A stretch of DNA of 64,000 bases. It comes from JABDIP01 sp965212545 (GTDB taxonomy: Bacteria; Pseudomonadota; Alphaproteobacteria; DSM-16000; Inquilinaceae). Shown here piece by piece: positions 44,125 to 51,928 of the stretch. The stretch covers positions 62,001 through 126,000 of the forward strand of contig CBDBVB010000024.1 in assembly GCA_965212545.1 (NCBI GenBank), given 5' to 3'. Numbering within the stretch: position 1 is the first letter of the stretch; each line of letters opens with the position of its first letter. Under the pieces are notes generated by a model. That model saw nothing but the letters and a program-made list of their open reading frames with translations. It had not been told where the DNA came from and made no database searches. Both the position numbers and the translations under genes were made by a program.

Positions 44125-44679
44125 CTATCGGTCGGGAAACGCCAAGAATCTGGCTGCCACCGGTCCGGCCAGCCATGTCTGGTCGCCGGTGCGATAGAAG
44201 GTGATACCTTCGTCGTGCGCCCGCTTGGCGTCGACGGCGATTATCGCGGGGTCGTCCGTGCGACGCCGGGCAACTCGGTCTGCGGTTTCGATGTCAGGCG
44301 ACAGATGCACGAATTGTCGTCGCATGGGGCGCAGACCGTCATCGCGGATCGATTCCAGGGCCGTCCAGGTTGTCCCGTGGAACAACAATGCCGGCGGTCG
44401 AGACGGTATGTGTGCGATCTTGCCCGGTACCGAGTGGCCATAGACCGCCCGGATGCGGCCATCCTGTATTTGAAAGCGCCGCTTCTCGGCAGCGGCCATC
44501 ATGGCTTGAATGTCATCGGACTTGAGATCGGCCCAGGCCGAGCTTTGCCGGGCCAATGCGGCGACGACCGTCACGATCGGTACCCAGCCGCCTGCGTCCA
44601 ATTCCACGCCGTATTTTTCCGGTCGGTGTCGCAGCATGTGCGAGAGCGCTCGGCTCAATCCGGTGTGGCGTTCAGGCAT
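44125..44679 (-). CDS. kptA: RNA 2'-phosphotransferase, Tpt1/KptA family
   Basis: A 184-residue enzyme that in eukaryotes moves the splice-junction 2'-phosphate of tRNA to NAD. Conserved features: LSHMLRHRPEKYGVELDAGGWV, the HGT motif in LLFHGTTW, RRQFVHLSPD, and IITFYRTGDQTWL-like ending GITFYRTGDQTWLAG. Bacteria lack the matching tRNA splicing, so its natural substrate here is unclear; RNA repair is often proposed. A LysR gene follows upstream, 15 bp away, on the same strand. Confidence 0.92.
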   Translation of the reverse strand: MPERHTGLSRALSHMLRHRPEKYGVELDAGGWVPIVTVVAALARQSSAWADLKSDDIQAMMAAAEKRRFQIQDGRIRAVYGHSVPGKIAHIPSRPPALLFHGTTWTALESIRDDGLRPMRRQFVHLSPDIETADRVARRRTDDPAIIAVDAKRAHDEGITFYRTGDQTWLAGPVAARFLAFPDR

Positions 44680-44694
44680 GGTCGAGTTGTTCCG

Positions 44695-45573
44695 TCACCG
44701 GTTTAGCTGCCAGTCATTGGCTATGTCCAACAAGAGCGTCCACAAGGCCTGAACCCCCGGGTGCCGCCGGACTTCGTCGCGTTCGACAATATGGTACCGG
44801 ATGCGTGGCAGCTCTATCAGCGGCTTGGCGGCCAGTCCGGTCGGGACGCGACAATTACCGTTTACGATAGCCGATCCGATGCCCAGTCCGACGAAATGCA
44901 GAATGAGATCCCAGCCATTGGCCTCCACCGCGACGCGCCACGTGACACCGGCATCCATCAGCATGCGGTTGAGCATCGTGCGATGTGGCCGATCAGGTGG
45001 CGGCACGATCAATGCTTCATCCTGAAGATCGGCAAGAGTGACCGTCCGCCTCTTTGTCAGCCTGTGATCCGGCGGCAGGACAAGGATTTGATCGACATCG
45101 GTGAGGGGGGTGGCGACGAGCCCGTCCGGAAGTCCGTCGAGCGCGGTCACGCCAAGATGGGCCTCACCGGACCGGACCATCGCGATTGTCCGATCCATAT
45201 TGCCGGTGACCAGGTTCAGGGGATGTTCCGAGGTTTGCGCAAATCGCGATATGGCCGGACCCAATAGATACAGATAGGCGCCGGTTCCGGCGCACAGGAC
45301 CACCGGCGAGCGGTTAGCACCGGTCTTGAGCATCTCCACGAATGCCAGCGCTCGCTCATGCTGGTCGCGGGCATAAGCGGCGACCAATTCTCCAGCAGGC
45401 GTGAGCGTTAGGTCACGGCCAGTCTTTCGATAGAGCGGCTGACCCAAACTTTCCGCGAGTTGCCTGACTTTCACAAAGAGCGCGGGCTGGGAGATGTTCA
45501 TAGCCGTTGCGGCATGGGTGAAGTTCATGCTCTTGCTAAATGTGAGAAACCCTTCCAGCCAATCTGACCGCAT
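44695..45573 (-). CDS. LysR family transcriptional regulator
   Basis: A 292-residue regulator. The N-terminal helix-turn-helix is NFTHAATAMNISQPALFVKV (about 17-36), followed by LGQPLYRKTGRDLTLTPAG. The C-terminal type 2 periplasmic-binding fold spans about 90-290. ATG 45573 has GGGGGG five bases upstream. It is divergent from a HAD-like gene across an AT-rich 74-bp gap carrying an inverted repeat, and precedes kptA by 15 bp, so it may regulate both directions. Confidence 0.9.
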   Translation of the reverse strand: MRSDWLEGFLTFSKSMNFTHAATAMNISQPALFVKVRQLAESLGQPLYRKTGRDLTLTPAGELVAAYARDQHERALAFVEMLKTGANRSPVVLCAGTGAYLYLLGPAISRFAQTSEHPLNLVTGNMDRTIAMVRSGEAHLGVTALDGLPDGLVATPLTDVDQILVLPPDHRLTKRRTVTLADLQDEALIVPPPDRPHRTMLNRMLMDAGVTWRVAVEANGWDLILHFVGLGIGSAIVNGNCRVPTGLAAKPLIELPRIRYHIVERDEVRRHPGVQALWTLLLDIANDWQLNR

Positions 45574-45600
45574 CGCAACCCCCCGGAGCGCCAAGCCAAT

Positions 45601-45621
45601 TCTATAGTATATAATTATAGA
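45601..45621. promoter_or_regulatory. LysR-type inverted repeat
   Basis: TCTATA-N9-TATAGA in the short AT-rich gap between the LysR and HAD-like genes. Its form fits the T-N11-A core of LysR binding sites and its place fits divergent control. Confidence 0.55.
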
Positions 45622-45647
45622 ATATAGCAATTGAGTAGTTCAGAATT

Positions 45648-46223
45648 ATGGCAGACATCGATACGGTGCCGACCATGACAAAGCAACGAAACAAACAGCC
45701 TCGCATCGGCATCGATATCGGGCGGGTGATCATGGCGCCGGTCAAGGGCGGCAAGGCCGACACGTCCTTCCTGAGCGGAGGCCTCGAGCGTGCCTTGCAG
45801 ACCCCGCCCAGCCCCGGCGCAATGGAGGGGGTGAGGGGGTTGGTCGACGCCTTCGCCGGACAGGCCTGGCTGATTTCCAAAGCCGGCCCGAATGTGCAGG
45901 AAAAGACGAAACGCTGGCTCAGACACTGGGACTTCTATTCTGAGACGGGCCTGCTGCGCCATCATCTGCGCTTCTGTCTGGAACGGTCGCAGAAAGCCGC
46001 GCATTGCAAGCAGTTGTGTATCACTCACTTCATCGATGACCGGCTCGACGTCCTGGAACATCTTCGTGGCCTCGTCCCCAGCCTCTATCTGTTCGGCGAG
46101 CAGCCGAGGCTCGGCCGGGTGCCGGACTGGGTGACCCACGTTGACGACTGGTACCAGACATCGGATATCGTGATGCGAGACCTTGCGGCATTCGCTTCAG
46201 GGGCCGCCGTTCCGGCCCGATAG
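45648..46223 (+). CDS. HAD-like phosphatase family protein
   Basis: A 191-residue protein with a degenerate HAD pattern: motif I as GIDIGRVIM (one Asp only, where two are usual), motif III Lys in LISKAGPNVQEKTK, and motif IV HFIDDRLDVLEHL. The missing second Asp of motif I would weaken normal phosphatase chemistry. Substrate unknown. It is divergent from the LysR regulator and probably its target. Confidence 0.65.
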   Translation: MADIDTVPTMTKQRNKQPRIGIDIGRVIMAPVKGGKADTSFLSGGLERALQTPPSPGAMEGVRGLVDAFAGQAWLISKAGPNVQEKTKRWLRHWDFYSETGLLRHHLRFCLERSQKAAHCKQLCITHFIDDRLDVLEHLRGLVPSLYLFGEQPRLGRVPDWVTHVDDWYQTSDIVMRDLAAFASGAAVPAR

Positions 46224-46233
46224 CGGATCGCAG

Positions 46234-47172
46234 CTACTGTGCTCGGCTCTCGGCAATCTGTCGGACGAGTTGCGGATAGCGGGCGGGTAGGTCCTCCTCC
46301 TCCCAGGGTTGGCCCTTGACCCGGCTCAGCGGTTGTTTCTTAGGCTTCAGGGCCTTGCCGGCGCGCTGCTCATAGGCGACCGCCGGGGCCTGCAACAGGG
46401 ATTCCGTGGCGCTGTGCGGGCCCACGGATACGCTGCGAAGAAATTCGACCGGGTCGTTGAGCGCCATATCGTAGGCCGCGCTGCCCTGCAGGATCAGCCA
46501 GGCGCGGAAATACTCGAAAGCGTCGTCGGAGCAGCCGTCCTGGGCCAGGAAGGCCAGCGCCCAGAGGTCGTGATGGTTGGCGGTGTCCATCGCCTGCCGC
46601 AGCAGCGTGTCGAATGCCTTGATCTGGGTCGCCTTGAACCGGGCGAGCGACTCGGTGAGGGCGGCGACGCGTTCGTCGGCGCTCTCCCCGTCGGCGGCCT
46701 CGATCAGTTCCCAGAACAGATCCTCGGTGATGGTGCGCGGATCGGGCTTGCCCGGCGGCTTCTCGCGGCGATCCTCGCGCAGGGCCGCGATCTCGTCGCG
46801 CAGGCGGCCAAGTGCCGCGTCCTGTCCCAGGTCTTCCAGGATGGCGGCGAACCGTTCCATGGTGTCGAGCGCTCCGGCCTTGGTCTTGGCGATGGTCTTT
46901 TCCATGTCGGGCAGATCGCGATGTGCCACGTTTTCCCAGAAGAACTGCTTCTGGGTCGCGATCGCGGCCCGCCACAGCCGGTTCAGCCGGGCGGCGTGGC
47001 GCTTGCCTCGTAGGATGTCGCTAACCTGCAGGAACTTGTCGTTCAGACCCCAGGTGTAGGTTCGTTCGGTCAACAGGAAGTGGACCACCGCGTCGTAGGC
47101 TTCCGCCTCCAGATAGGCCCGGAAGACCGCATCCTCCGCCTCGCCGTAGCCGAAGATGGCCGGCGCTCCCAT
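46234..47172 (-). CDS. DUF4240-containing protein with a novel N-terminal domain
   Basis: About 312 residues. The C-terminal half matches DUF4240: TITEDLFWELIEAADGES, DLWALAFLAQDGCSDDAF and EYFRAWLILQGSAAYDMAL. The N-terminal 150 residues (GYGEAEDAVFRAYLEAEAYD, FWENVAHRDLPDMEKTIAK) are helical and not recognised. ATG 47172 is preferred because GGGGAG lies just upstream; ATG 47259 would add 29 residues. No function is established. Convergent with the HAD gene and divergent from a methyltransferase. Confidence 0.75.
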   Translation of the reverse strand: MGAPAIFGYGEAEDAVFRAYLEAEAYDAVVHFLLTERTYTWGLNDKFLQVSDILRGKRHAARLNRLWRAAIATQKQFFWENVAHRDLPDMEKTIAKTKAGALDTMERFAAILEDLGQDAALGRLRDEIAALREDRREKPPGKPDPRTITEDLFWELIEAADGESADERVAALTESLARFKATQIKAFDTLLRQAMDTANHHDLWALAFLAQDGCSDDAFEYFRAWLILQGSAAYDMALNDPVEFLRSVSVGPHSATESLLQAPAVAYEQRAGKALKPKKQPLSRVKGQPWEEEDLPARYPQLVRQIAESRAQ

Positions 47173-47310
47173 GATCTCTCCCCTTTCGCAGGTAAGATCG
47201 GCATAGCGATCGGCATCGCGCCTGAGATCGGTGAAGCTTGGGGTGAAGTCCATTTCCATAATTGCGTGATGACATGGGATACTGAAAAAAGGATTAGAGA
47301 CCGGGAGAGC

Positions 47311-48075
47311 ATGATGGATTTTGACGATCCGAAGGCCCGCACGGTGTTTTTCGACATTCACAGCGGATTGCCGAGGGAAGGGCCGGGCAGTCGCGAGAGT
47401 ACTCATCGCGCGCTGGACATGGCCGGCCCACTGCCGGCCCGTCCGATCGTGCTCGACATCGCCTGCGGCCCCGGCATGCAGACGATGGATCTGGCCGACC
47501 TGTTGCCCGATGCGCGGATCACCGCGGTCGATACGCATCTGCCCTTCGTCGAGGAGACCAATCGGCGCGCCACGGCGGCGGGGGTGGGCGAGCGCGTGCT
47601 GGCAGAGCTCGGCGACATGCGGTCGCTTGATTTCGTGCCGGCCAGCTTCGACCTGATCTGGTGCGAGGGCGCGGCCTATATCATGGGCGTCGGCGACGCG
47701 CTCAAAGCCTGGCGGCCGCTGCTCAAGCCCGGCGGCCGGCTGGCGCTGACCGAGGCGGTTTGGCTGCGCGAAGACCCTCCGGAGCCGGTGCGCCGGTGCT
47801 GGCTCGAGTATCCCGGCCTTGCCGACATCGAGGCATGCAGGGCTCTGGTCCAGGAAAGCGGCTACAACCTCGTGGGCGATTTCGTGCTGCCGGAGGCGGA
47901 CTGGTGGGATAACTATTACGCCCCGATGCAACAGCGGATCAACCAGATCGCCCCAAACTACGCCGACAACCCGGTCGCTGAATCCGTTCTCGAAAAGGGT
48001 CGGGAGGAGATCGCGGTCTTTCGCCAATACGCCGCGTATTACGGCTACGTATTCCTGGTCATGGAACGGAATTGA
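47311..48075 (+). CDS. Class I SAM-dependent methyltransferase
   Basis: A 254-residue enzyme. SAM motif I is VLDIACGPGMQTM (about 48-60), motif II Asp in ITAVDTHLPF, and FDLIWCEGAAYIMG then LLKPGGRLALTEAVW as motifs IV-VI. The C-terminal helical part (ISDYFVLPEADWW-like DFVLPEADWWDNYY) resembles methyltransferases acting on small molecules. ATG 47311 with GGGAG upstream; ATG 47314 is equivalent. The acceptor is unknown. Confidence 0.87.
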   Translation: MMDFDDPKARTVFFDIHSGLPREGPGSRESTHRALDMAGPLPARPIVLDIACGPGMQTMDLADLLPDARITAVDTHLPFVEETNRRATAAGVGERVLAELGDMRSLDFVPASFDLIWCEGAAYIMGVGDALKAWRPLLKPGGRLALTEAVWLREDPPEPVRRCWLEYPGLADIEACRALVQESGYNLVGDFVLPEADWWDNYYAPMQQRINQIAPNYADNPVAESVLEKGREEIAVFRQYAAYYGYVFLVMERN

Positions 48076-48132
48076 CGCCGCACCGGCACGGCCGAACCCG
48101 GTTGAGGTCGGCCGTCCATCCGGGGGCTCGGA

Positions 48133-48546
48133 TCACTTGATCCAGAGGTCGAACAGCCGTGCGGTCTCCGGTCCGAACCGCCTGCGGAGGTTCGGCAGGA
48201 TGTCCCAGCCCTGATCGATCGCCAGGCGGTCGAACATGATGGTCACCAGGGTGTACTTCGTGGACGCCGTGTCGTCCTGGGCGATCCGCTCGAACTGCTC
48301 GTGGATCTGCCCCAATGTGGCACGCTCGCGCCATGGCAGGCGACCGTCGATCTCCTGTTTGTGCAGCCGGATGCAGAGCTGGACCAACGCCGAGAACACG
48401 ATATCGGGACGATCGCGCTCTCTATCGTCGATCGCCGAGTATTCCACCGATCCTGTGAAATGCCGTACACCACCGGTCAGTTGCTCCGGCAGCATCTGAT
48501 AATCCGTATCCACGACGATGAAGTTGGGAACAATCGCAGCGTCCAT
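48133..48546 (-). CDS. Hypothetical protein, possible CtrA target
   Basis: A 137-residue soluble protein with no recognised family. It has mixed alpha/beta character (VPNFIVVDTDYQMLPEQL, DIVFSALVQLCIRLHKQEI, TLVTIMFDRLAIDQGW). ATG 48546 follows AAAGGGG at good spacing. CtrA-like boxes lie 127-169 bp upstream in an AT-rich promoter, so it may be cell-cycle or motility related; that is inference. Confidence 0.65.
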   Translation of the reverse strand: MDAAIVPNFIVVDTDYQMLPEQLTGGVRHFTGSVEYSAIDDRERDRPDIVFSALVQLCIRLHKQEIDGRLPWRERATLGQIHEQFERIAQDDTASTKYTLVTIMFDRLAIDQGWDILPNLRRRFGPETARLFDLWIK

Positions 48547-48672
48547 GTCGGAACCCCTTTCATGTGACGCATCCAGCGCCATTCGTGCCGGTGGGTCGTT
48601 TCTTATTCCGCATACCCTGCCGGCTGGAAGTGGGGAAGATTTATAATCAATTTTGTCGAGAATCAATTGTAT

Positions 48673-48715
48673 TTAACGACAGATTAAATATTCGAATGGC
48701 TTAGCCGAAATTTAA
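48673..48715 (-). promoter_or_regulatory. Two CtrA-type boxes in an AT-rich promoter
   Basis: TTAA-N7-TTAA is exact at 48673-48687 (spacer CGACAGA), and TTAG-N7-TTAA lies at 48701-48715. A third, weaker TTAA-N7-TAAA is at 48813-48827. CtrA of alphaproteobacteria binds TTAA-N7-TTAA. The boxes lie upstream of the leftward hypothetical gene. Confidence 0.55.
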
Positions 48716-48851
48716 CATTAATAAACTGTAAAGATTTCAAGATGTCTGTGGCCGATGCGGCGTCTTGTTGCTCATTCTAACAATGTTAGTTCGATCTAAA
48801 TTTGGATTATTATTAACAGATCGTAAAGATCTCAAGGAAGTATTAGCCGTC

Positions 48852-48938
48852 ATGAAAGTTTTTCTCAAGCTTCATCTTCTGATTTGGTGGCATGTGGGTT
48901 TCAACCCCTGCCTATCGACGGCAGCGTCCGGTAACTAA
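48852..48938 (+). CDS. Possible 28-residue small protein
   Basis: ATG to TAA, 28 codons, beginning MKVFLKLHLLIWWHVGF: a short hydrophobic, aromatic-rich segment that could be a membrane peptide. AAGGAAG lies 11 nt upstream, a little far. No relatives can be checked. It may be chance in an AT-rich region. Confidence 0.25.
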   Translation: MKVFLKLHLLIWWHVGFNPCLSTAASGN

Positions 48939-48998
48939 TATCGTGGTGTCGGTGCCCCGCCGCGCGGCCTGAAAAATGATTCACTGCAGAGAGAACCT

Positions 48999-49409
48999 GT
49001 GACACAGCACATCGCAGCGATCACCCTGGTGGTCCGCGACTACGACGAGGCCATTGCCTTCTACACCGAAACGCTCGGCTTCGATCTGGTGGAGGACACG
49101 CCACTTGGCGGTGCCAAGCGTTGGGTGCTGGTTTCGCCGCCGGGAAATCATGGGGCGCGGCTACTGCTGGCAAAGGCGGATGGCGATGAGCAGACGGCGC
49201 GGGTCGGCAACCAGACCGGCGGCCGTGTGTCCCTGTTCCTCCACACCGACGATTTCCGGCGCGACTTTCGCGCCTATGGCGACCGCGGCGTCAAGTTCCG
49301 CGAGGAACCACGCGACGAGACCTATGGGACCGTCGTCGTGTTCGAGGATCTCTACGGCAACCTCTGGGACCTTGTACAGCCCAGGATCGATGCTCAAGAA
49401 GAGTCCTAA
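48999..49409 (+). CDS. VOC family (glyoxalase/bleomycin-resistance fold) protein
   Basis: A 136-residue vicinal-oxygen-chelate protein. Two beta-alpha-beta-beta-beta modules: ITLVVRDYDEAIAFYTETLG with WVLVSPP, and VSLFLHTDDFRRDFRAYGDRG with VVFEDLYGNLWDLVQP. Metal ligands (His3/4, Glu in VFEDLYGN) are retained. GTG 48999 starts the gene. The substrate cannot be told. Its end overlaps the convergent RpiR gene by 4 bp. Confidence 0.85.
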   Translation: MTQHIAAITLVVRDYDEAIAFYTETLGFDLVEDTPLGGAKRWVLVSPPGNHGARLLLAKADGDEQTARVGNQTGGRVSLFLHTDDFRRDFRAYGDRGVKFREEPRDETYGTVVVFEDLYGNLWDLVQPRIDAQEES

Positions 49410-50278
49410 TCGGCGATTTCCGGCTGCCGGTCGGGCAGGAGCTCGCCGGTCGATTCCGGCCGCAGCCGGCTGGCCATGCTGATCACCAGGGCCTGGGCCA
49501 GGCACATCGGGGCGGCGAGGGAACGGGAGAAGTTAAACTCGCCCTCCGGCACCTCGAAGGACAGGGTGGCGTGCTTCGCCAGCGGGCTGAGCTGGCTGTC
49601 GGTGATGGCGATGATCGGGATGTGCCGCTTGCCGGCCGCCTCCACGATGTCGACGACCTCGCGGGCGTAATAGCGAAAGCTCACCGCCAGCAGCACGCAA
49701 TCAGGATCCATCATCTGGGCCTGCTCGGCGGCAAGCCCGCCGGCACCGTCCAGCAGCCGCACGTCGCGGCGAAGATGAGTCAACGCATAGCGCAGGTAGT
49801 TGGCCACCGGATAAGCGCGCAACTGGCCGATCACATAGACCGTCCGCGCTGCGGACAACAGCGCCGCGGCCTGGTCCAGGGAGTCCTCCGGAGTCGATTC
49901 CAGCAGATGCTGCAGGGCGGCGATATCGCCGATCACCAGATCGCGCAGGGCGCTCGGGCCCGACTCTCCGGCCCGGTGCCCGAGTTCCTTCTTCAAGGCG
50001 TTCAGGCGGTCGGTAAAACTGGGCGCGGCGGTCAGCAACCGGCTCTGAAACACCCGCTGCATGTCGCTGAAGCCGGCATAGCTGAAGGACTGCGCGAAGC
50101 GCACCAGGGTCGAGGGCTGGACGCCGGCGGTGGCCGAGATCGTCTTGACCGATTCCAGCGCCACATCGTTCGGGTTTTGCACAACGAATCGCGCAATCTG
50201 CTGGAATCGTTTGCTCATCGCCGCATGCCGTTCGGCGATCTCGGTGATCAACTGTTCATAGGTCAGCGGCGCCACCAT
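49406..50278 (-). CDS. MurR/RpiR family transcriptional regulator
   Basis: A 290-residue regulator. The N-terminal HTH_6 domain (about 1-80) has SKRFQQIARFVVQNPNDVAL and ATAGVQPSTLVRFAQSFSYAGF. The SIS sugar-phosphate-binding domain follows (TVYVIGQLRAYPVANYLRYA, HIPIIAITDSQLSPLAKHAT). It is divergent from the aldehyde dehydrogenase gene. A perfect GGAA-N6-TTCC palindrome between them is its likely operator; the inducer is probably a phosphorylated sugar or polyol. Confidence 0.92.
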   Translation of the reverse strand: MVAPLTYEQLITEIAERHAAMSKRFQQIARFVVQNPNDVALESVKTISATAGVQPSTLVRFAQSFSYAGFSDMQRVFQSRLLTAAPSFTDRLNALKKELGHRAGESGPSALRDLVIGDIAALQHLLESTPEDSLDQAAALLSAARTVYVIGQLRAYPVANYLRYALTHLRRDVRLLDGAGGLAAEQAQMMDPDCVLLAVSFRYYAREVVDIVEAAGKRHIPIIAITDSQLSPLAKHATLSFEVPEGEFNFSRSLAAPMCLAQALVISMASRLRPESTGELLPDRQPEIAD

Positions 50279-50339
50279 GACCGGCCCTCCTGTCCGTTAT
50301 CGCCCGACGGCGATCGGTTCGTGGCCGTGAGTATAGGCT

Positions 50340-50361
50340 CAATGGAACTGACGTTCCATTG
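50340..50361. promoter_or_regulatory. RpiR-type operator palindrome
   Basis: Perfect 9-bp arms CAATGGAAC and GTTCCATTG with a TGAC centre; the core is GGAA-N6-TTCC, the form reported for IolR-like RpiR regulators in rhizobia. It lies 62 bp from the regulator start and 79 bp from the aldehyde dehydrogenase start. Confidence 0.75.
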
Positions 50362-50439
50362 TCTCGCAATTCGAAACGCTTGATCTGCCCGTCGACGCGG
50401 CGCAGGCTGTCGGTAATATCGGGGAGGAGACGCCGCATC

Positions 50440-51879
50440 ATGTACGGCGAATTTGGCCTGTTTGTCGACGGAGCGTGGTGTCCGGCCGCGTCCGGCGAGA
50501 CCTATGTCACGATCAATCCGACTGATGAGGAGCCGCTGGGTGAGGCGCCCAGCGCGGGCGAGGCCGATGTCCTGGCAGCCATCGAGTCCGCCGGGCGCGG
50601 CATGTCGGCCTGGGGCGAAGTCGATTCATGGAGCCGGGCCCGCATCATCCGTCGGATCGGCGAGTTGATGCTTGAGCGCACCGAGGAAATTGCCCGCCGG
50701 ATGACGCTTGAGGTCGGCAAGCCGCTGGCCCAGTCCCGGCGAGAAATCCAGCTCGCCGCCGACCAGTTCGAATGGTACGCGGAAGAGACCAAGCGCCTGT
50801 ACGGGCGCACGGTGGAGAGCCGCCTGCCCGGCGGGCGTATCGAAGTGACGGCCCGGCCGGTGGGGATCGTCGCCGCTTTCACCGCCTGGAATTTCCCGGC
50901 CGTGCTGATTGCCAGGAAGGTCGCGCCGGCGCTGGCGGCAGGCTGTTCGGTGATCTGCCGGCCCTCGATCGAGGCACCGGGAACAGCCATGGCGCTGATC
51001 CAATGCTGCCACGACGCGGGAGTACCAGCCGGTGCAGTGAATTTGCTGACCGGACGCGCATCGGCGATCGGCCCGGCCCTGATGGCGTCGCCCGCAGTGC
51101 GCAAGATCTCACTGACCGGGTCGACCGAGGTCGGCAAACGACTGCTCAGGGAGGCAGCGGACACGGTCAAGCGGGTCAGCATGGAACTTGGCGGCCACGC
51201 TCCGGTGATCGTGTTCGAGGATGCCGATGCCGAAGCGATCGCCGAGATGACCGTGCCGGTCAAATTCGCCAATGCCGGCCAGGTCTGCGTTTCGCCCAGC
51301 CGGTTCTTCATCCATGAGAGCAAGGCCGAGGCGTTCGCCGACGGCTTCGTGGCCGCGACCGAGAGGCTGAAGATCGGCAGCGGCCTCGATCCCGACACCG
51401 CGCTTGGGCCGCTGTCGACGGAAAAACGGCGACAGCAGACCGAGGCGCTGGTCGCCGACACCTTGGAGTCCGGCGCCCGGCTGCGGACCGGCGGTCGTCG
51501 TCCGGCCGGCTTCAACCGCGGCTTCTTCTATGAGCCCACCGTGTTCGATCAGGTTCCGGACAGCGCCCGCATCATGACCGATGAGCCGTTCGGGCCGGTC
51601 GTCCCGATCACCACCTTCCGCGATTTCGACGAGGTGATCGCGCGTGCCAACGCGCTGCCACTCGCCCTCTCCAGCTATGTCTTCACGCGCTCGCTGAAGA
51701 CGGCTCACGCGGCATCGGAGGCAATCGAGGCTGGCATGGTCGGCGTAAACACCTATGGTCTGGCGGCCGCCGAGGCACCGTTCGGCGGCATCAAGGAAAG
51801 CGGCTTCGGGCGCGAAGGCGGCACCGAGGGCATCCGCGATTATCTCGATGTGAAATACACCCATCTGGTTCTGGCATAG
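50440..51879 (+). CDS. NAD(P)-dependent aldehyde dehydrogenase
   Basis: A 479-residue enzyme of full family length. Cofactor region FTAWNFPAVLIARKVAPAL, LTGSTEVGKRLL, general base Glu in MELGGHAP (about 250) and catalytic Cys in GQVCVSPSR (about 285), then DEPFGPVVPI. It looks like the succinate-semialdehyde/glycolaldehyde dehydrogenase group. ATG 50440 follows GGGGAGGAGA. First gene of the RpiR-controlled operon, so it probably oxidises an aldehyde released from the imported sugar or its aldol cleavage. Confidence 0.9.
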   Translation: MYGEFGLFVDGAWCPAASGETYVTINPTDEEPLGEAPSAGEADVLAAIESAGRGMSAWGEVDSWSRARIIRRIGELMLERTEEIARRMTLEVGKPLAQSRREIQLAADQFEWYAEETKRLYGRTVESRLPGGRIEVTARPVGIVAAFTAWNFPAVLIARKVAPALAAGCSVICRPSIEAPGTAMALIQCCHDAGVPAGAVNLLTGRASAIGPALMASPAVRKISLTGSTEVGKRLLREAADTVKRVSMELGGHAPVIVFEDADAEAIAEMTVPVKFANAGQVCVSPSRFFIHESKAEAFADGFVAATERLKIGSGLDPDTALGPLSTEKRRQQTEALVADTLESGARLRTGGRRPAGFNRGFFYEPTVFDQVPDSARIMTDEPFGPVVPITTFRDFDEVIARANALPLALSSYVFTRSLKTAHAASEAIEAGMVGVNTYGLAAAEAPFGGIKESGFGREGGTEGIRDYLDVKYTHLVLA

Positions 51880-51928
51880 AGAGCCGGCAAGTCGAGGTGC
51901 CAGCACCGATCCAAGACAGGAGAGCAGA

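Larger units (their letters stand above)
48547..48998. other. AT-rich intergenic island, 452 bp
   Basis: Base composition falls sharply from about 48640 to 48880 compared with the GC-rich surroundings. It holds the CtrA-like boxes, a diverged direct repeat TAAAGAT-T/C-TCAAG at 48729-48741 and 48824-48836, and a 28-codon frame at 48852. No DnaA boxes were seen. Confidence 0.6.

Noticed and set aside
46234..48027. A 597-residue version of the DUF4240 protein
   Set aside because: The upstream extension lies antisense to a well-supported methyltransferase gene (47311-48075) and is low-complexity.
48640..48880. Replication origin in the AT-rich island
   Set aside because: No DnaA boxes, no repeats of iteron type and no replication genes nearby.
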